Shown here: positions 48,829-59,700 of the stretch, one piece after another
Layout: each line of letters opens with the position of its first letter
Numbering within the stretch: the stretch's first letter is position 1
Assembly (NCBI RefSeq): GCF_000730425.1
Contig: NZ_CP008896.1
Coordinates: 3,596,001 to 3,660,000, forward strand
Length of the DNA: 64,000 bases
Source: Pseudomonas fluorescens
Lineage (GTDB): Bacteria > Pseudomonadota > Gammaproteobacteria > Pseudomonadales > Pseudomonadaceae
Reading direction: 5' to 3'
Notes under the pieces: model-generated
Databases searched by the model: none
Seen by the model: only the letters and a program-made list of their open reading frames with translations
What the model was told of the DNA's origin: nothing
Program-made: the position numbers and the translations under genes

Positions 48829-50076
48829 ATGGACGCTTTTAACTACCGGGACGGCGAGCTGTTCGCGGAAGGCGTGGCGCTGTCCGCGATTGCCGAACGC
48901 TTCGGTACCCCGACCTACGTGTACTCGCGAGCGCATATCCAGGCGCAGTACCGCTCCTTTACCGACGCGCTCGACGGCGTACCGCACCTGGTGTGCTATG
49001 CGGTCAAGGCCAACTCCAACCTCGGCGTGCTCAATGTCCTGGCGCGCCTCGGTGCTGGCTTTGACATCGTGTCCCGTGGCGAGCTGGAGCGTGTCCTGGC
49101 CGCTGGCGGCCAGGCTGACAAGATCGTGTTCTCGGGTGTCGGCAAGAGCCGCGAAGACATGCGCCGTGCCCTGGAAGTAGGCGTGCATTGCTTCAACATC
49201 GAATCCACTGACGAGCTCGAGCGCCTGCAAGGGGTGGCTGCCGAGATGGGCGTGCGTGCGCCGATCTCCCTGCGCGTCAACCCGGACGTCGATGCTGGCA
49301 CCCACCCGTACATTTCTACCGGTCTCAAAGAGAACAAGTTCGGTATCGCCATTGCCGACGCCGAAGACGTGTACATCCGCGCCGCCCAACTGCCGAACCT
49401 GGAAGTGCTGGGTGTCGACTGTCACATCGGCTCGCAGCTGACCACCCTGCCACCGTTCCTGGATGCCCTTGACCGCCTGCTGGCCCTGATCGACCGTCTC
49501 GGCGAATGCGGCATCTACCTGCATCACATCGATCTCGGTGGTGGCGTGGGCGTGCGTTATCGCGATGAAGAGCCACCGCTGATTGCCGACTACATCCAGG
49601 CCGTGCGCGAGCGCATCGAAGGCCGCGACCTGACGCTGATGTTCGAGCCGGGCCGCTATATTGTCGCCAATGCCGGCGTGCTGCTGACCCAGGTCGAGTA
49701 CCTCAAGCACACCGAATACAAGGATTTCGCCATCGTCGATGCGGCGATGAACGACCTGATCCGCCCGGCGCTGTACCAGGCGTGGATGAACGTCACCGCC
49801 GTGACGCCTCGTGACAGCGAAGCGCGCGCCTATGACATCGTTGGCCCGATCTGCGAAACCGGCGACTTCCTGGCCAAGGACCGTGAACTGGCCCTGGAAG
49901 AAGGCGATCTGCTGGCCGTGCATTCGGCCGGTGCCTATGGGTTTGTCATGAGTTCCAACTACAACACCCGCGGACGTACCGCCGAAGTGTTGGTGGACGG
50001 TGATCAAGCGTTTGAAGTGCGTCGCCGCGAGACGGTAGCCGAGTTGTTTGCTGGCGAAAGCCTGCTGCCGGAGTAA
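48829..50076 (+). CDS. lysA: Diaminopimelate decarboxylase
   Basis: 415-residue PLP enzyme for the last step of lysine synthesis. PLP lysine K60 (CYAVKANSN), the glycine-rich [13 protein letters not shown], the [11 protein letters not shown] segment, the active-site [11 protein letters not shown] and the final [14 protein letters not shown] are all visible. AAGGGAA lies before the ATG. It is followed at once by dapF, so the genes form a lysine/peptidoglycan precursor operon. Confidence 0.97.
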   Translation: MDAFNYRDGELFAEGVALSAIAERFGTPTYVYSRAHIQAQYRSFTDALDGVPHLVCYAVKANSNLGVLNVLARLGAGFDIVSRGELERVLAAGGQADKIVFSGVGKSREDMRRALEVGVHCFNIESTDELERLQGVAAEMGVRAPISLRVNPDVDAGTHPYISTGLKENKFGIAIADAEDVYIRAAQLPNLEVLGVDCHIGSQLTTLPPFLDALDRLLALIDRLGECGIYLHHIDLGGGVGVRYRDEEPPLIADYIQAVRERIEGRDLTLMFEPGRYIVANAGVLLTQVEYLKHTEYKDFAIVDAAMNDLIRPALYQAWMNVTAVTPRDSEARAYDIVGPICETGDFLAKDRELALEEGDLLAVHSAGAYGFVMSSNYNTRGRTAEVLVDGDQAFEVRRRETVAELFAGESLLPE

Positions 50077-50080
50077 TCCC

Positions 50081-50911
50081 ATGCTGCTGCGTTTTACCAA
50101 GATGCACGGCCTGGGCAATGACTTCATGGTCCTTGACCTGGTCAGCCAGCACGCGCATATCCTGCCCAAGCACGCCAAGCTGTGGGGTGACCGGCATACC
50201 GGGATTGGCTTCGATCAACTGCTGATCGTCGAGGCGCCGAGCAACCCGGAGGTGGACTTCCGCTACCGGATCTTCAACTCCGACGGTTCCGAAGTGGAAC
50301 AGTGCGGCAACGGCGCGCGCTGCTTCGCGCGCTTTGTGCTGGACAAGCGCCTGACTGCCAAGCGGCAGATTCGCGTCGAGACCAAAAGCGGCATTATCGA
50401 GCTGGATATCCGCAGCGACGGCCAGATCAGCGTCGACATGGGCGCCCCACGCCAGGTACCGGCCGATATTCCGTTCCAGGCTGATGCCCAGGCGTTGAGT
50501 TATCCGCTGGAGGTCGACGGCACTGTCGTCGAGATCGCCGCCGTGTCCATGGGCAACCCCCATGCGGTACTGCGGGTCAACGACATCAACAATGCGCCGG
50601 TACATGAGCTGGGGCCGAAGATCGAACACCACCCGCGCTTTCCGGCACGGGTCAACGTCGGTTTCCTGCAGGTCATCGACCGCTCCCGTGCGCAATTGCG
50701 TGTGTGGGAACGCGGAGCCGGGGAGACCCAGGCCTGTGGCACTGGCGCTTGCGCCGCCGCCGTGGCCGCGATCAGCCAGGGCTGGATGGACTCGCCACTG
50801 TTGATCGACCTGCCCGGCGGACGCCTGTCCATCGAATGGGCAGGCCCAGGCCAACCGGTGAAGATGACCGGCCCGGCATCCCGCGTATACGAAGGACAGG
50901 TCCGTCTATGA
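50081..50911 (+). CDS. dapF: Diaminopimelate epimerase
   Basis: 276 residues. The two catalytic cysteines are C75 ([12 protein letters not shown]) and C219 ([12 protein letters not shown]), each in its typical motif. It interconverts LL- and meso-diaminopimelate. The start [15 protein letters not shown] follows the lysA stop by four bases; GGAG of the lysA end serves as ribosome-binding site. Confidence 0.97.
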   Translation: MLLRFTKMHGLGNDFMVLDLVSQHAHILPKHAKLWGDRHTGIGFDQLLIVEAPSNPEVDFRYRIFNSDGSEVEQCGNGARCFARFVLDKRLTAKRQIRVETKSGIIELDIRSDGQISVDMGAPRQVPADIPFQADAQALSYPLEVDGTVVEIAAVSMGNPHAVLRVNDINNAPVHELGPKIEHHPRFPARVNVGFLQVIDRSRAQLRVWERGAGETQACGTGACAAAVAAISQGWMDSPLLIDLPGGRLSIEWAGPGQPVKMTGPASRVYEGQVRL

Positions 50912-50924
50912 GAGCGACTCGCCA

Positions 50925-51650
50925 ATGACCGATAAGCCCCAGGCACCCGCCAAACAGCCCGAAGGATCTCCTTGCAAAAACCTGGAGGCAGCGGCCGTCG
51001 CCGCTTACCTGGAGGCTAACCCGGACTTCTTCGTCGAACACGACGGGCTGCTGCCGGCCCTGCGCATCCCTCACCAGCGCGGCGATACCGTGTCCCTGGT
51101 GGAGCGGCAGATGAAGATCCTGCGCGAGCGCAACATCGAAATGCGCCATCGGCTCTCGCAGTTGATGGATGTGGCCCGCGACAACGACCGCCTGTTCGAC
51201 AAGACCCGCCGGCTGATCCTGGCGTTACTGGATGCCGGCAGCCTGGAAGACCTGACCATTGCCGTCGAAGACAGCCTGCGCCAGGACTTCCAGGTGCCGT
51301 TTGTCAGTCTGATCCTGTTCAGTGACAACCCGATGCCGGTCGGGCGCTGGGTCAAGGGCAGCGAGGCGCAGACCGCCATTGGCGGCCTGCTGTCGGAAGG
51401 CAAGACCATCAGCGGCAGCCTGCGCGAGCACGAGCTGGATTTCCTGTTTGGCGAAGACCAGCGCGTGCAGATCGGCTCGACTGCCGTGGTCGCCCTCAGT
51501 CATCAAGGCTTGCACGGCGTCCTGGCCATCGCCAGCCGTGATCCGCAGCACTACAAGAGCACCGTGGGCACGCTGTTTTTGACCTACATTGCCGAAGTGT
51601 TGAGCCGCAGCCTGCCGCGCTTTACCACTGCCCTGCGCGCGGTGCGCTAG
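50925..51650 (+). CDS. DUF484 family protein
   Basis: 241 residues. It has a helical N-terminus ([46 protein letters not shown]), a coiled coil, then a GAF-like domain ([54 protein letters not shown]). It lies between dapF and xerC, as in most gammaproteobacteria; function unknown, two bases from xerC. Confidence 0.9.
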   Translation: MTDKPQAPAKQPEGSPCKNLEAAAVAAYLEANPDFFVEHDGLLPALRIPHQRGDTVSLVERQMKILRERNIEMRHRLSQLMDVARDNDRLFDKTRRLILALLDAGSLEDLTIAVEDSLRQDFQVPFVSLILFSDNPMPVGRWVKGSEAQTAIGGLLSEGKTISGSLREHELDFLFGEDQRVQIGSTAVVALSHQGLHGVLAIASRDPQHYKSTVGTLFLTYIAEVLSRSLPRFTTALRAVR

Positions 51651-51652
51651 CC

Positions 51653-52552
51653 ATGGAACGACAACTGGACGCCTACTGCGCTCACCTGCGCAGCGAGCGC
51701 CAGGTGTCTCCCCATACGCTGGAGGCTTATCAGCGGGACTTGAACAAGGTCCTGGGGTTTTGCCAGAAGCAGCAGATCAACAGTTGGAAGGCCCTCGATA
51801 TCCAGGGCCTGCGCAGCCTGATTGCTCGCCTGCACCAGCAAGGCCAATCCTCCCGCAGCCTGGCCCGCCTGCTGTCGGCGGTGCGCGGCCTCTATCACTA
51901 CCTCAACCGCGAAGGCCTGTGCGATCACGACCCGGCCAACGGCCTGGCGCCGCCCAAGGGTGAGCGCCGCCTGCCCAAGACCCTGGATGCCGACCGCACC
52001 CTGCAATTGCTCGATGGTGCGGTCGAGGATGACTTCCTGGCCCACCGCGACCAGGCGATCCTGGAGCTGTTCTACTCCTCGGGCCTGCGCCTGTCGGAGC
52101 TGACCAGCCTCGACCTTGAGCAACTGGACCTGGCCGATGGCCTGGTGCAAGTGCACGGCAAAGGCAGCAAGACCCGCGTACTGCCCATCGGCAAAAAGGC
52201 CCGTGACGCCCTGCTGGTGTGGCTCCCCCTGCGGGCCTTGAGCAATCCGCCGGACGATGCGGTATTTGTCAGCCAGCAAGGCCGGCGCCTGGGGCCACGG
52301 GCCATTCAGTTGCGGGTCAAGGCTGCCGGCGAACGGGAACTGGGGCAGAACCTGCATCCGCACATGCTCAGGCACTCCTTTGCCAGCCATCTGCTGGAAT
52401 CGTCACAAGACTTGCGTGCCGTGCAGGAACTGCTCGGCCACTCGGATATCAAGACCACCCAGATCTACACCCACCTGGACTTCCAGCACCTGGCGACGGT
52501 GTACGACAGCGCCCATCCACGGGCCAAACGCGTTAAAGGCGGCGACTCATGA
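51653..52552 (+). CDS. xerC: Tyrosine recombinase XerC
   Basis: 299 residues. It resolves chromosome dimers at dif with XerD. The catalytic set is complete: R146 (SSGLRLSEL), K170 (HGKGSKTR), H237-x2-R240 (HMLRHSF), H263 ([10 protein letters not shown]) and Y272 (IYTH). The SAM-like N-terminal domain is at about 1-90. The P. aeruginosa homologue was named sss. Its stop overlaps the HAD gene start by four bases. Confidence 0.96.
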   Translation: MERQLDAYCAHLRSERQVSPHTLEAYQRDLNKVLGFCQKQQINSWKALDIQGLRSLIARLHQQGQSSRSLARLLSAVRGLYHYLNREGLCDHDPANGLAPPKGERRLPKTLDADRTLQLLDGAVEDDFLAHRDQAILELFYSSGLRLSELTSLDLEQLDLADGLVQVHGKGSKTRVLPIGKKARDALLVWLPLRALSNPPDDAVFVSQQGRRLGPRAIQLRVKAAGERELGQNLHPHMLRHSFASHLLESSQDLRAVQELLGHSDIKTTQIYTHLDFQHLATVYDSAHPRAKRVKGGDS

Positions 52553-53244
52553 GCATCAAGCTAATCACCTTCGACCTGGACGACACCCTGTGGGATAACG
52601 TTCCCGTCATCATCAGCGCCGAAGCATCCATGCGCCAATGGCTGGCGACCCATGCGCCCAAAGCCGGCGACCTGCCCCTGGAGCACTTCGCCAGCCTGCG
52701 CCAGCAGGTGCTGCAACGTCATCCCGAGCTCAAACACCGGATCAGCATCCTGCGCCACCGGGTGCTGATGCTCGCCTTTGAACAAGCCGGTTACCCACAG
52801 CCGCAAGCCACGGAAATGGCCGATGTGTGTTTTGAAGCGTTTATTCACGCACGGCACCAGCTCACGGTGTTCCCGGAAGCCGAGCCGATGCTTCTGGCCC
52901 TGCGCCAACACTTCCTGCTGGGGGTGATCACCAATGGCAATGCCGATGTACAGCGCGTGGGCCTGGCGGATTACTTCCACTTTGCCCTGCGGGCCGAGGA
53001 CATCGGCATCGCCAAGCCGGATGCGCGGTTGTTTGAGGAAGCGTTGCTGCGAGGCGGGGTGGATGCCACGGCGGCGGTGCATATTGGCGATCACCCCGGT
53101 GATGACATTGCCGGGGCACAGCAGGCAGGGTTGCGAGCGGTGTGGTTCAACCCGGCCGGCAAGGCTTGGGAAGCAGAAAAACAGCCGGATGCCGAGATTC
53201 GCAGCCTGAAGGAGCTACCGGAACTGCTAGCCCGGTGGCAGTAA
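52549..53244 (+). CDS. HAD-superfamily hydrolase
   Basis: 231 residues. HAD motif [11 protein letters not shown] (nucleophile Asp and +2 Asp), motif II VITNGN, the lysine in [15 protein letters not shown], and motif [19 protein letters not shown] are all present. The cap lies between residues 15 and 90, so it is subfamily I; the closest named homologue is YigB-like (FMN or other phosphate monoester hydrolase). Last gene of the lysA operon. Confidence 0.9.
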   Translation: MSIKLITFDLDDTLWDNVPVIISAEASMRQWLATHAPKAGDLPLEHFASLRQQVLQRHPELKHRISILRHRVLMLAFEQAGYPQPQATEMADVCFEAFIHARHQLTVFPEAEPMLLALRQHFLLGVITNGNADVQRVGLADYFHFALRAEDIGIAKPDARLFEEALLRGGVDATAAVHIGDHPGDDIAGAQQAGLRAVWFNPAGKAWEAEKQPDAEIRSLKELPELLARWQ

Positions 53245-53257
53245 CACCGTCACGTTA

Positions 53258-53287
53258 ATGTGGGAGCTGGCTTGCCAGCTCCCACAT
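53258..53287 (+). terminator. 14-bp perfect palindrome, terminator or REP-like
   Basis: ATGTGGGAGCTGGC (53258-53271) pairs perfectly with GCCAGCTCCCACAT (53274-53287), followed by TTTGTTTT. It closes the lysA-dapF-xerC operon. The 'gggagctggcttgccagctccc' palindrome is also a common intergenic repeat in fluorescent pseudomonads. Confidence 0.8.
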
Positions 53288-53326
53288 TTGTTTTGCGGTG
53301 TATTGTCGGGATTTGTTTCAGGCATG

Positions 53327-53355
53327 AAAAAGCCCGCAGCGACGGCGGGCTTTTT
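53327..53355 (-). terminator. Terminator after sutA
   Basis: AAAAAGCCCGC ... GCGGGCTTTTT, stem GCCCGC/GCGGGC with A-runs and T-runs on both sides. Confidence 0.88.
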
Positions 53356-53375
53356 CAGCAAGCAAGTAACCGGCC

Positions 53376-53699
53376 TCAGATAGGCCGGCTGCCGTACTTG
53401 TTATCCGGCTTTTTCGGTGGATCTGCCACCACGTTGGCTTCGACTTCCTGCACTTTACCGCCCTTGGCGAGGAACTCTTCCATCGCACGGGCCAGCGCAT
53501 CGCGCTCTTTGTTCTTGGCTTCAACGCTCGGCAACTCGTCAACCGACACAGCAGCCTTGGCCTTGCCCTTGGTGGTCGGGGCCGGTGCGTCATCGCCGCC
53601 GTCGTCGTCCGCTACGTCTTCGGCAGCCGCCTCAAGACCTTCTTCGGTTTCGTCGTCACCTACTTCGAGGTCGTCGTTTTCCAGATCATCGTCGCTCAT
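53376..53699 (-). CDS. sutA: SutA, RNA polymerase-associated regulator
   Basis: 107 residues. The first 45 are strongly acidic (DDDLENDDLEVGDDETEEGLEAAAEDVADDDGG), then VSVDELPSVEAKNKERDALARAMEEFLAKGGKVQEV, ending KKPDNKYGSRPI. In P. aeruginosa, SutA (PA14 name) binds RNA polymerase and raises transcription during slow growth. The match of the acidic part and the conserved helix is good; I rely on memory for the name. Confidence 0.88.
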   Translation of the reverse strand: MSDDDLENDDLEVGDDETEEGLEAAAEDVADDDGGDDAPAPTTKGKAKAAVSVDELPSVEAKNKERDALARAMEEFLAKGGKVQEVEANVVADPPKKPDNKYGSRPI

Positions 53700-53817
53700 G
53701 TTCTACCTCATGACTTGCGAAAAGCAGATTAGTTATAGCCCAGCTTCACCATCTGTCGAAGGCTGCCGGAAAAAAATCAACGTCCACCAGATAACCAGTG
53801 GCTTATGCCCCGCCACC

Positions 53818-54018
53818 CTACAAAGTGCCGAGGACTTTACGAGCACCGCCATAATCACGCTGCCCGTCCAGATAAACGCTTTGCCATGTGCCCATTGCCA
53901 AGTGGCCGGCCTTGACCGGCAAACTCAGTTGGCGACCCGATAGGCTGCCCTTGAAATGACCCGGGGCTTGGCCCGCAGGGTAATCAGGGTCTGTCGCCGT
54001 ATACAGTTCTGCGCCCAT
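53818..54018 (-). pseudogene. yjbQ: Truncated YjbQ (UPF0047) remnant
   Basis: 66 residues ending LGTWQSVYLDGQRDYGGARKVLGTL, the C-terminal half of the YjbQ family (about 140 residues; thiamine-phosphate synthase-like activity has been reported). The preceding PAHIKASLLG-equivalent reads PGHFKGSLSGRQLSLPVKAGHLAMG. The N-terminal half with the conserved HHTSASLTINEN motif is absent; the upstream 200 bp show no homology in any frame before the amtB terminator. TAGAAT precedes the remaining ATG, but the missing half argues for a broken gene. Confidence 0.75.
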
Positions 54019-54171
54019 CGGCGCGCATTCTAGCGCGCTCTGGGAAAAAACAAAGTGCCGAATACGCCTACATGCCTGTAAGACATTCGCATAGCGAAAA
54101 GTACCGTGTGGATCCGATCACAAACTCGACACAAAAATTCTCACACGCCGTCACCACAGGCAAATACCAGA

Positions 54172-54206
54172 CAAAAAAATGCCCGGCAAGCCGGGCATGT
54201 TTTTTT
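54172..54206 (-). terminator. Terminator after amtB
   Basis: ATGCCCGGC (54179-54187)/GCCGGGCAT (54190-54198) with A-run and T-run flanks, 10 bp past the amtB stop. Confidence 0.9.
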
Positions 54207-54215
54207 CATACGCTC

Positions 54216-55553
54216 TTACAAGTTGTAGCCACGTTCGTTGTGTTCCGCCAGGTCCAGGCCAACCGCCTCTTCCTCCTCGGTCACACGCAGGCCAATGGTC
54301 AAGTCCAGCACCTTGAGAATCACAAAGGTCACAATACCGGTGTAGATCACGGTAAAGCCTACGCCCTTGGCCTGGATCCAGACCTGTGCGGCAATATCGG
54401 TCACTGTACCGAATCCACCCAGGATCGGTGCCGCGAAGACGCCGGTGAGAATCGCCCCGACAATCCCGCCAACACCGTGTACACCGAAGGCATCCAGGGA
54501 GTCATCGTAGCCCAGCTTGCGCTTGAGGCTAGTGGCGCAGAAGAAGCAGATCACACCCGACGCCAGGCCAATCACCAGAGCGCCCATCGGGCCTACGGTA
54601 CCGGCGGCCGGGGTAACGGCCACCAGGCCGGCAACCACACCCGAGGCGATGCCCAGGGCGCTTGGCTTGCCGTGGGTGATCCACTCGGCAAACATCCAGC
54701 CCAGTGCCGCAGCCGCGGTAGCAATCTGGGTCACCAGCATCGCCATGCCGGCAGTGCCGTTGGCCGCTGCCGCGGAGCCGGCGTTGAAGCCGAACCAGCC
54801 GATCCACAGCATCGCCGCGCCGATCAAGGTGTAGCCCAGGTTGTGCGGGGCCATCGGCGTAGTCGGGTAGCCTTTGCGCTTGCCGAGCACGATGCACGCC
54901 ACCAGGCCCGCCACACCCGCGTTGATGTGCACCACGGTGCCGCCCGCGAAGTCCAGCACGCCCCAGTCCCACATCAGGCCGCCGTTGCCGCTCCAGACCA
55001 TGTGCGCGATCGGCGCATAGACCAGGGTGAACCAAATGGCCATGAACAGCAGCATGGCGGAGAACTTCATGCGCTCGGCGAACGCACCGACGATCAGCGC
55101 CGGGGTGATGATCGCGAAAGTCATCTGGAAGGTGATGAACACCGCTTCCGGGAACAATGCCGCAGGGCCAGTGATGCTGGAAGGTGTGACACCTGCCAGG
55201 AATGCCTTGCCCATGCCGCCGAAGAACGAGTTGAAGTTGACGACGCCCTGCTCCATGCCGGTGGTGTCGAACGCAATGCTGTAGCCGTAGACGACCCACA
55301 GGATGCTGATCAGACCGGTAATGGCGAAGCACTGCATCATCACGGAAAGAATGTTTTTGGAACGGACCATGCCGCCATAGAACAGCGCCAGGCCAGGGAT
55401 GGTCATGAACAGCACCAGTGCGGTGGCTGTCAGCATCCAGGCGGTATCGCCGGAATTGAGGACCGGAGCCGCCACTTCGTCTGCCGCCATGGCCAGGCTG
55501 GGCATTACGATGGACAACAGGGCTCCTAGCCCTGCGAATTTACGCAGAGTCAT
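54216..55553 (-). CDS. amtB: Ammonium transporter AmtB
   Basis: 445 residues with a cleavable signal peptide (PSLAMA/ADEVAAP). Eleven membrane helices; the pore segments include MTIPGLALFYGGMVRSKN and the two-histidine region (PIAHMVWSGNGG; TVVHINAGVAGLVACIVLG). It moves ammonium across the inner membrane and is blocked by GlnK at high nitrogen. The start MTLRKFAGLG has AGGAG upstream. Linked to glnK in the classic order. Confidence 0.97.
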   Translation of the reverse strand: MTLRKFAGLGALLSIVMPSLAMAADEVAAPVLNSGDTAWMLTATALVLFMTIPGLALFYGGMVRSKNILSVMMQCFAITGLISILWVVYGYSIAFDTTGMEQGVVNFNSFFGGMGKAFLAGVTPSSITGPAALFPEAVFITFQMTFAIITPALIVGAFAERMKFSAMLLFMAIWFTLVYAPIAHMVWSGNGGLMWDWGVLDFAGGTVVHINAGVAGLVACIVLGKRKGYPTTPMAPHNLGYTLIGAAMLWIGWFGFNAGSAAAANGTAGMAMLVTQIATAAAALGWMFAEWITHGKPSALGIASGVVAGLVAVTPAAGTVGPMGALVIGLASGVICFFCATSLKRKLGYDDSLDAFGVHGVGGIVGAILTGVFAAPILGGFGTVTDIAAQVWIQAKGVGFTVIYTGIVTFVILKVLDLTIGLRVTEEEEAVGLDLAEHNERGYNL

Positions 55554-55587
55554 ATTGTTTTCTCCTGGGGCGTTGGGGTTTGGCGGC

Positions 55588-56346
<759 letters not shown>

Positions 56347-56607
56347 ATGCTCGCGCCCAAAGATCTCCTCGACGCCCTGAGCGGCCACGCCTCTCGCCTG
56401 TTCAGCGGCGACACCCCGCTGCCCCGCAATGAAATCGAAAGCCAGTTCAAGGCGCTGCTGCAAAGTGGGTTCAGCAAACTGGACCTGGTCAGCCGCGAAG
56501 AATTCGACAGCCAGATGGTAGTCCTGGCCCGCACCCGTGCGCGGCTGGAGAGCCTGGAGGCGAAGGTCGCGGAACTGGAAGCGCGGTTGAATCCACCTCA
56601 GGAATAA
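56347..56607 (+). CDS. ubiK: UbiK family accessory factor (YqiC-like, BMFP domain)
   Basis: 86 residues. MLAPKDLLDALSGHASRLFSGDTPLPRNEIESQFKALLQSGFSKLDLVSREEFDSQ is followed by a C-terminal coiled coil (ARTRARLESLEAKVAELEARLN). E. coli UbiK helps UbiJ in ubiquinone synthesis. The inner ATG at 56347 is the family start. It stands before comM as in P. aeruginosa. Confidence 0.9.
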   Translation: MLAPKDLLDALSGHASRLFSGDTPLPRNEIESQFKALLQSGFSKLDLVSREEFDSQMVVLARTRARLESLEAKVAELEARLNPPQE

Positions 56608-56614
56608 CCGCCTC

Positions 56615-56685
56615 TGTAGGAGCCGGCTCGCCGGCGATGGCTGCCTGCCTGACACGGCGCTATCGCCGGCAAGCCGGCGCCTACA
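56615..56685. repeat. REP palindrome pair
   Basis: TGTAGGAGCCGGCTCGCCGG at the left, inverse copy GCCGGCAAGCCGGCGCCTAC at the right, about 25 bp apart, between ubiK and comM. Confidence 0.85.
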
Positions 56686-56793
56686 AGCTCAGCGCCTGGA
56701 TACGTTCTGTAAAACCTGCGCACGGCGCCTCTCCCGCCCTCGTCTACCCTTGAAAAACCCGCAGCAAGCGGCCCTCCCTTTCAAGGAACGAGC

Positions 56794-57447
56794 ATGTCCC
56801 TCGCCATTGTCCACAGCCGCGCCCAGATTGGCGTCGAAGCGCCAGCCGTCACTGTCGAAGTGCATATGGCCAATGGCTTGCCGTCGCTGACCCTGGTGGG
56901 CCTGCCAGAGACTGCGGTCAAGGAAAGCAAGGACCGCGTGCGCAGCGCCATTCTCAACAGTGCCCTGCAATACCCCGCACGCCGCATCACCCTCAACCTC
57001 GCGCCCGCCGACCTGCCCAAGGACGGCGGGCGTTTCGACCTGGCGATTGCCCTGGGTATTCTCGCCGCCAGCGTGCAGGTACCCGCGCTGATGCTCGACG
57101 ATGTGGAGTGTCTCGGGGAGTTGGCGTTGTCGGGCGAAGTGCGAGCGGTGAAGGGTGTGTTACCGGCAGCCCTGGCAGCGCGCCAGGCCGGGCGCACGGT
57201 GATCGTGCCTCGGGCCAATGCAGAAGAGGCCTGCCTGGCCTCCGGGTTGAAAGTGATTGCGGTGGATCATCTGCTGCAAGTGGTGGCGCACCTGAATGGG
57301 CAGGTGCCAATCGAGCCTTACACGTCCAACGGGCTGCTATGCCTGAACAAGCCCTACCCGGACCTCTGCGAGGTACAGGGCCAACTTGCCGCCAAGCGCG
57401 CATTGCTGATTGCGGCGGCAGGTGCGCATAACCTGTTCACATTGTGA
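56794..57447 (+). pseudogene. comM: comM (yifB) 5' fragment, interrupted at codon 213
   Basis: Encodes residues 1-212 of ComM/YifB, an AAA+ helicase that drives branch migration in natural transformation. It begins MSLAIVHSRAQIGVEAPAVTVEVHMANGLPSLTLVGLPETAVKESKDRVR, the Lon-like (ChlI) N-terminal domain. It ends LLIAAAGAHNL, where the intact protein would go on with LLSGPPGTGKT. Four foreign codons and a stop (57445-57447) follow. AAGGA lies before the ATG. The protein made would lack the whole ATPase domain. Confidence 0.95.
57430..57437 (+). other. attL core (left junction of the comM element)
   Basis: AACCTGTT, also present at 61899-61906. Bases to the left are comM (GGTGCGCAT); bases to the right are element sequence (CACATTGTGATAGG and then TACAAAACA at 57453-57461). 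Confidence 0.8.
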
Positions 57448-57483
57448 TAGGTTACAAAACAATTGAAACCAAGCTCCCACGCC

Positions 57484-59232
57484 ATGACCCACAAAGCATA
57501 CAGCTACATCCGTTTCAGTAGCCCCGAGCAAGCCAAAGGGGACAGCTACCGGCGACAGCGTGATGCAGCAGTGAAGTACTGTATTGATCACGACCTTGAG
57601 CTTGCTACGGCCCGAGAGTACACGTTTCTCGATAAAGGCAAGAGCGCCTACAGCGGGCGTCATCTCGACGATGAGGGCCAGTTGAAACGCTTTCTTGATC
57701 TGGTCGAGAACGGCACCATCGAGCGTGGCTCATACCTTCTGGTGGAAAGCCTCGACAGGCTGTCGAGGGAAAAGGTGAACACTGCATTACCCCGATTCAT
57801 GGACTTGCTCACCCAAGGAATCCGAGTAGTCACGCTTGCAGACGGACGCCTCTACACCGATGAATTCAATGAGCTTGATCTCATCATTTCAATCGTCCAC
57901 ATGTCGCGTGCCCACAACGAAAGCTCCATCAAAGGTGAACGTGTATCGGCGGCATGGACCAACAAGAAAGCACTCGCCCGTACAGAGAGGAAGCCGCTTG
58001 GGAAAGCATGCCCTTACTGGCTGACGCTCATTGATGACCAGTACCAACCGATCCCAGAACGTGCAGAAACCGTGAGGCTCATCTTCAACTTGGCGATACA
58101 GGGCTACGGCCAGGGTGTGATTCCCCGATTGTTAAACGAACGTGGCATCCCCGTCTTTGGCAGTCGCAATCGGAACCACTCTGGTGCATGGGGTACAAGC
58201 AGCGTATCCAAGCTTCTGGGAAACCGTGCTCTGCTTGGCGAGTATCAGCCAACGCATATCGTCGGCGGGAAACGAGTCAATGATGGTGAGCCTGTAGTTG
58301 GGTTCTTCCCGGTCGTGATTGAAGAGTCTCTTTTCTATCAGGCACAAGCGGTTCGTGCTGAACGTCGCATTCACAAGACGGGCAAGCAATCCGAACGATT
58401 CAATGTGTTCCAAGGGATCATGAAGTGTGGGACTTGCGGCGATTCGATGCATCTCGTTAACAAGGGACGCCCACCAAAAGGGGCAACCTACCTGCAATGT
58501 CATTCAGCCCGCAAAGGCGTATGCAAGAACGGTTATATTCGAGTGGAACGTGCAGAACGTGTATTGCGTGAAGTGCTGGCGAAGGTGGATAGCCTGAGCC
58601 TCGTACAAGCCAGTCAAGGCCAGACGATGAAAGAACTGGCTACCGTAGACGGCAAGATGCAGACCGTAAACGAACGCCTAGCCATGGCTGTGGCATTGAT
58701 GACCGAAACTCCATCGTCTGCGTTGGCGGTACTGGTACAAAACCTCGAGGGTGAGCAAGCGACGCTGAGTGAAGAGCAACAACGGCTGAAAGAATTGCTG
58801 GCGGTCAATCAGGTAGTTTCCAAGAAGGACTTCTTCGCCCAACTGGACATAGTGTCATTCGAAGGCAGGCATGCTGCTAACAGGCTCCTGAAACGCCTCG
58901 GCATATTGATATCCACGTCTACCTCCAGTATCCGAAAGATGCCGGTGCAGATGCACAGCGTGTCAGCAGAAGGCATCCCCCAATTCCAGATCATTCATTT
59001 AGAAAATTCGATGATGTTCCTCTCCGCCCAGAAGAAAGTCGTCGAACTGAGAATGCTACAGGGAGAGATTTCTGCTGAGGAACGGGACGCTGCCATTCGC
59101 CTGATAGATCGCCTCAACAATCCACCGCTCATGGACTCAAGCGAAATTGCAAATCGGCTCAAAGCGATAGATTTCAGCAAGGTCAAAATCAAATTCACAG
59201 GCACTTTGCCAAACATAAAAACCTCACCATGA
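57484..59232 (+). CDS. Large serine recombinase (site-specific integrase of the comM element)
   Basis: 582 residues. The resolvase domain begins AYSYIRFSSPEQAKGDSYRRQRD with the nucleophile Ser12, and has VESLDRLSREK. The recombinase domain follows (about 180-270: ERAETVRLIFNLAIQGYGQGVIPRLLNERGIPVFGS). The zinc ribbon (about 310-345) has KCGTCG and QCHSARKGVC. The tail is a coiled coil (MKELATVDGKMQTVNERLAM; LEGEQATLSEEQQRLKELL). It starts only 47 bases from the left junction, so it has no room for a full promoter inside the element in the integrated state. The ATG at 57484 was preferred to a TTG at 57463. Presumed to integrate and excise the element. Confidence 0.92.
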   Translation: MTHKAYSYIRFSSPEQAKGDSYRRQRDAAVKYCIDHDLELATAREYTFLDKGKSAYSGRHLDDEGQLKRFLDLVENGTIERGSYLLVESLDRLSREKVNTALPRFMDLLTQGIRVVTLADGRLYTDEFNELDLIISIVHMSRAHNESSIKGERVSAAWTNKKALARTERKPLGKACPYWLTLIDDQYQPIPERAETVRLIFNLAIQGYGQGVIPRLLNERGIPVFGSRNRNHSGAWGTSSVSKLLGNRALLGEYQPTHIVGGKRVNDGEPVVGFFPVVIEESLFYQAQAVRAERRIHKTGKQSERFNVFQGIMKCGTCGDSMHLVNKGRPPKGATYLQCHSARKGVCKNGYIRVERAERVLREVLAKVDSLSLVQASQGQTMKELATVDGKMQTVNERLAMAVALMTETPSSALAVLVQNLEGEQATLSEEQQRLKELLAVNQVVSKKDFFAQLDIVSFEGRHAANRLLKRLGILISTSTSSIRKMPVQMHSVSAEGIPQFQIIHLENSMMFLSAQKKVVELRMLQGEISAEERDAAIRLIDRLNNPPLMDSSEIANRLKAIDFSKVKIKFTGTLPNIKTSP

Positions 59233-59699
59233 GACAAGCAGTCAACAGGACGAGCCACAGCGCCACACAGGACCAAAAGCACCAAAAGACTGTGTAGGGG
59301 CAAGGGTGCACAAGCAAGGCCACCCATAACGCCCCACAGGGGCTATCAGGCAGGCTCATGCCCCTGCATAGACGACAGGTCAACTGTGCCGCCATCCCCT
59401 CACTACGCCATATCAGCCCCGCCGTTTTTCGAACTTTGTACAGGGTGGGGTCGATCAAAGCGCCAGCCAAACCAATAAGCTGAACGCCCCATGAAATCAC
59501 TGCTCGACGCCTGAGGTGTTTAGCAGGCGAAGGCCGGGGTCGCTAGAAAAGGTACAAAGGGAACCATAAATAACCCTTGTCGACCCCAACAGACGCTCTA
59601 CTACGCCACATGGAAGCGATCAGCAAACAGAATGACCGACGCCCAAGAACAATCGAGCCCGCTCTCTGGCGGGCTGTAGGACGGTGTGAAAGGTCGTTA
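59233..59699. other. Non-coding segment of the element, possible recombination (res) site
   Basis: About 470 bp without a supported gene. It holds CTTTGTAC (59434-59441) with its inverse GTACAAAG (59552-59559), and GGGGTCGA (59447-59454) with its inverse TCGACCCC (59580-59587). A short GCCCC-ACA-GGGGC hairpin lies near 59330-59345. The two longer pairs interlock (A-B-A'-B'), so they do not form one simple hairpin; a multi-site resolvase target is one reading. Confidence 0.4.
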
Positions 59700-59700
59700 A

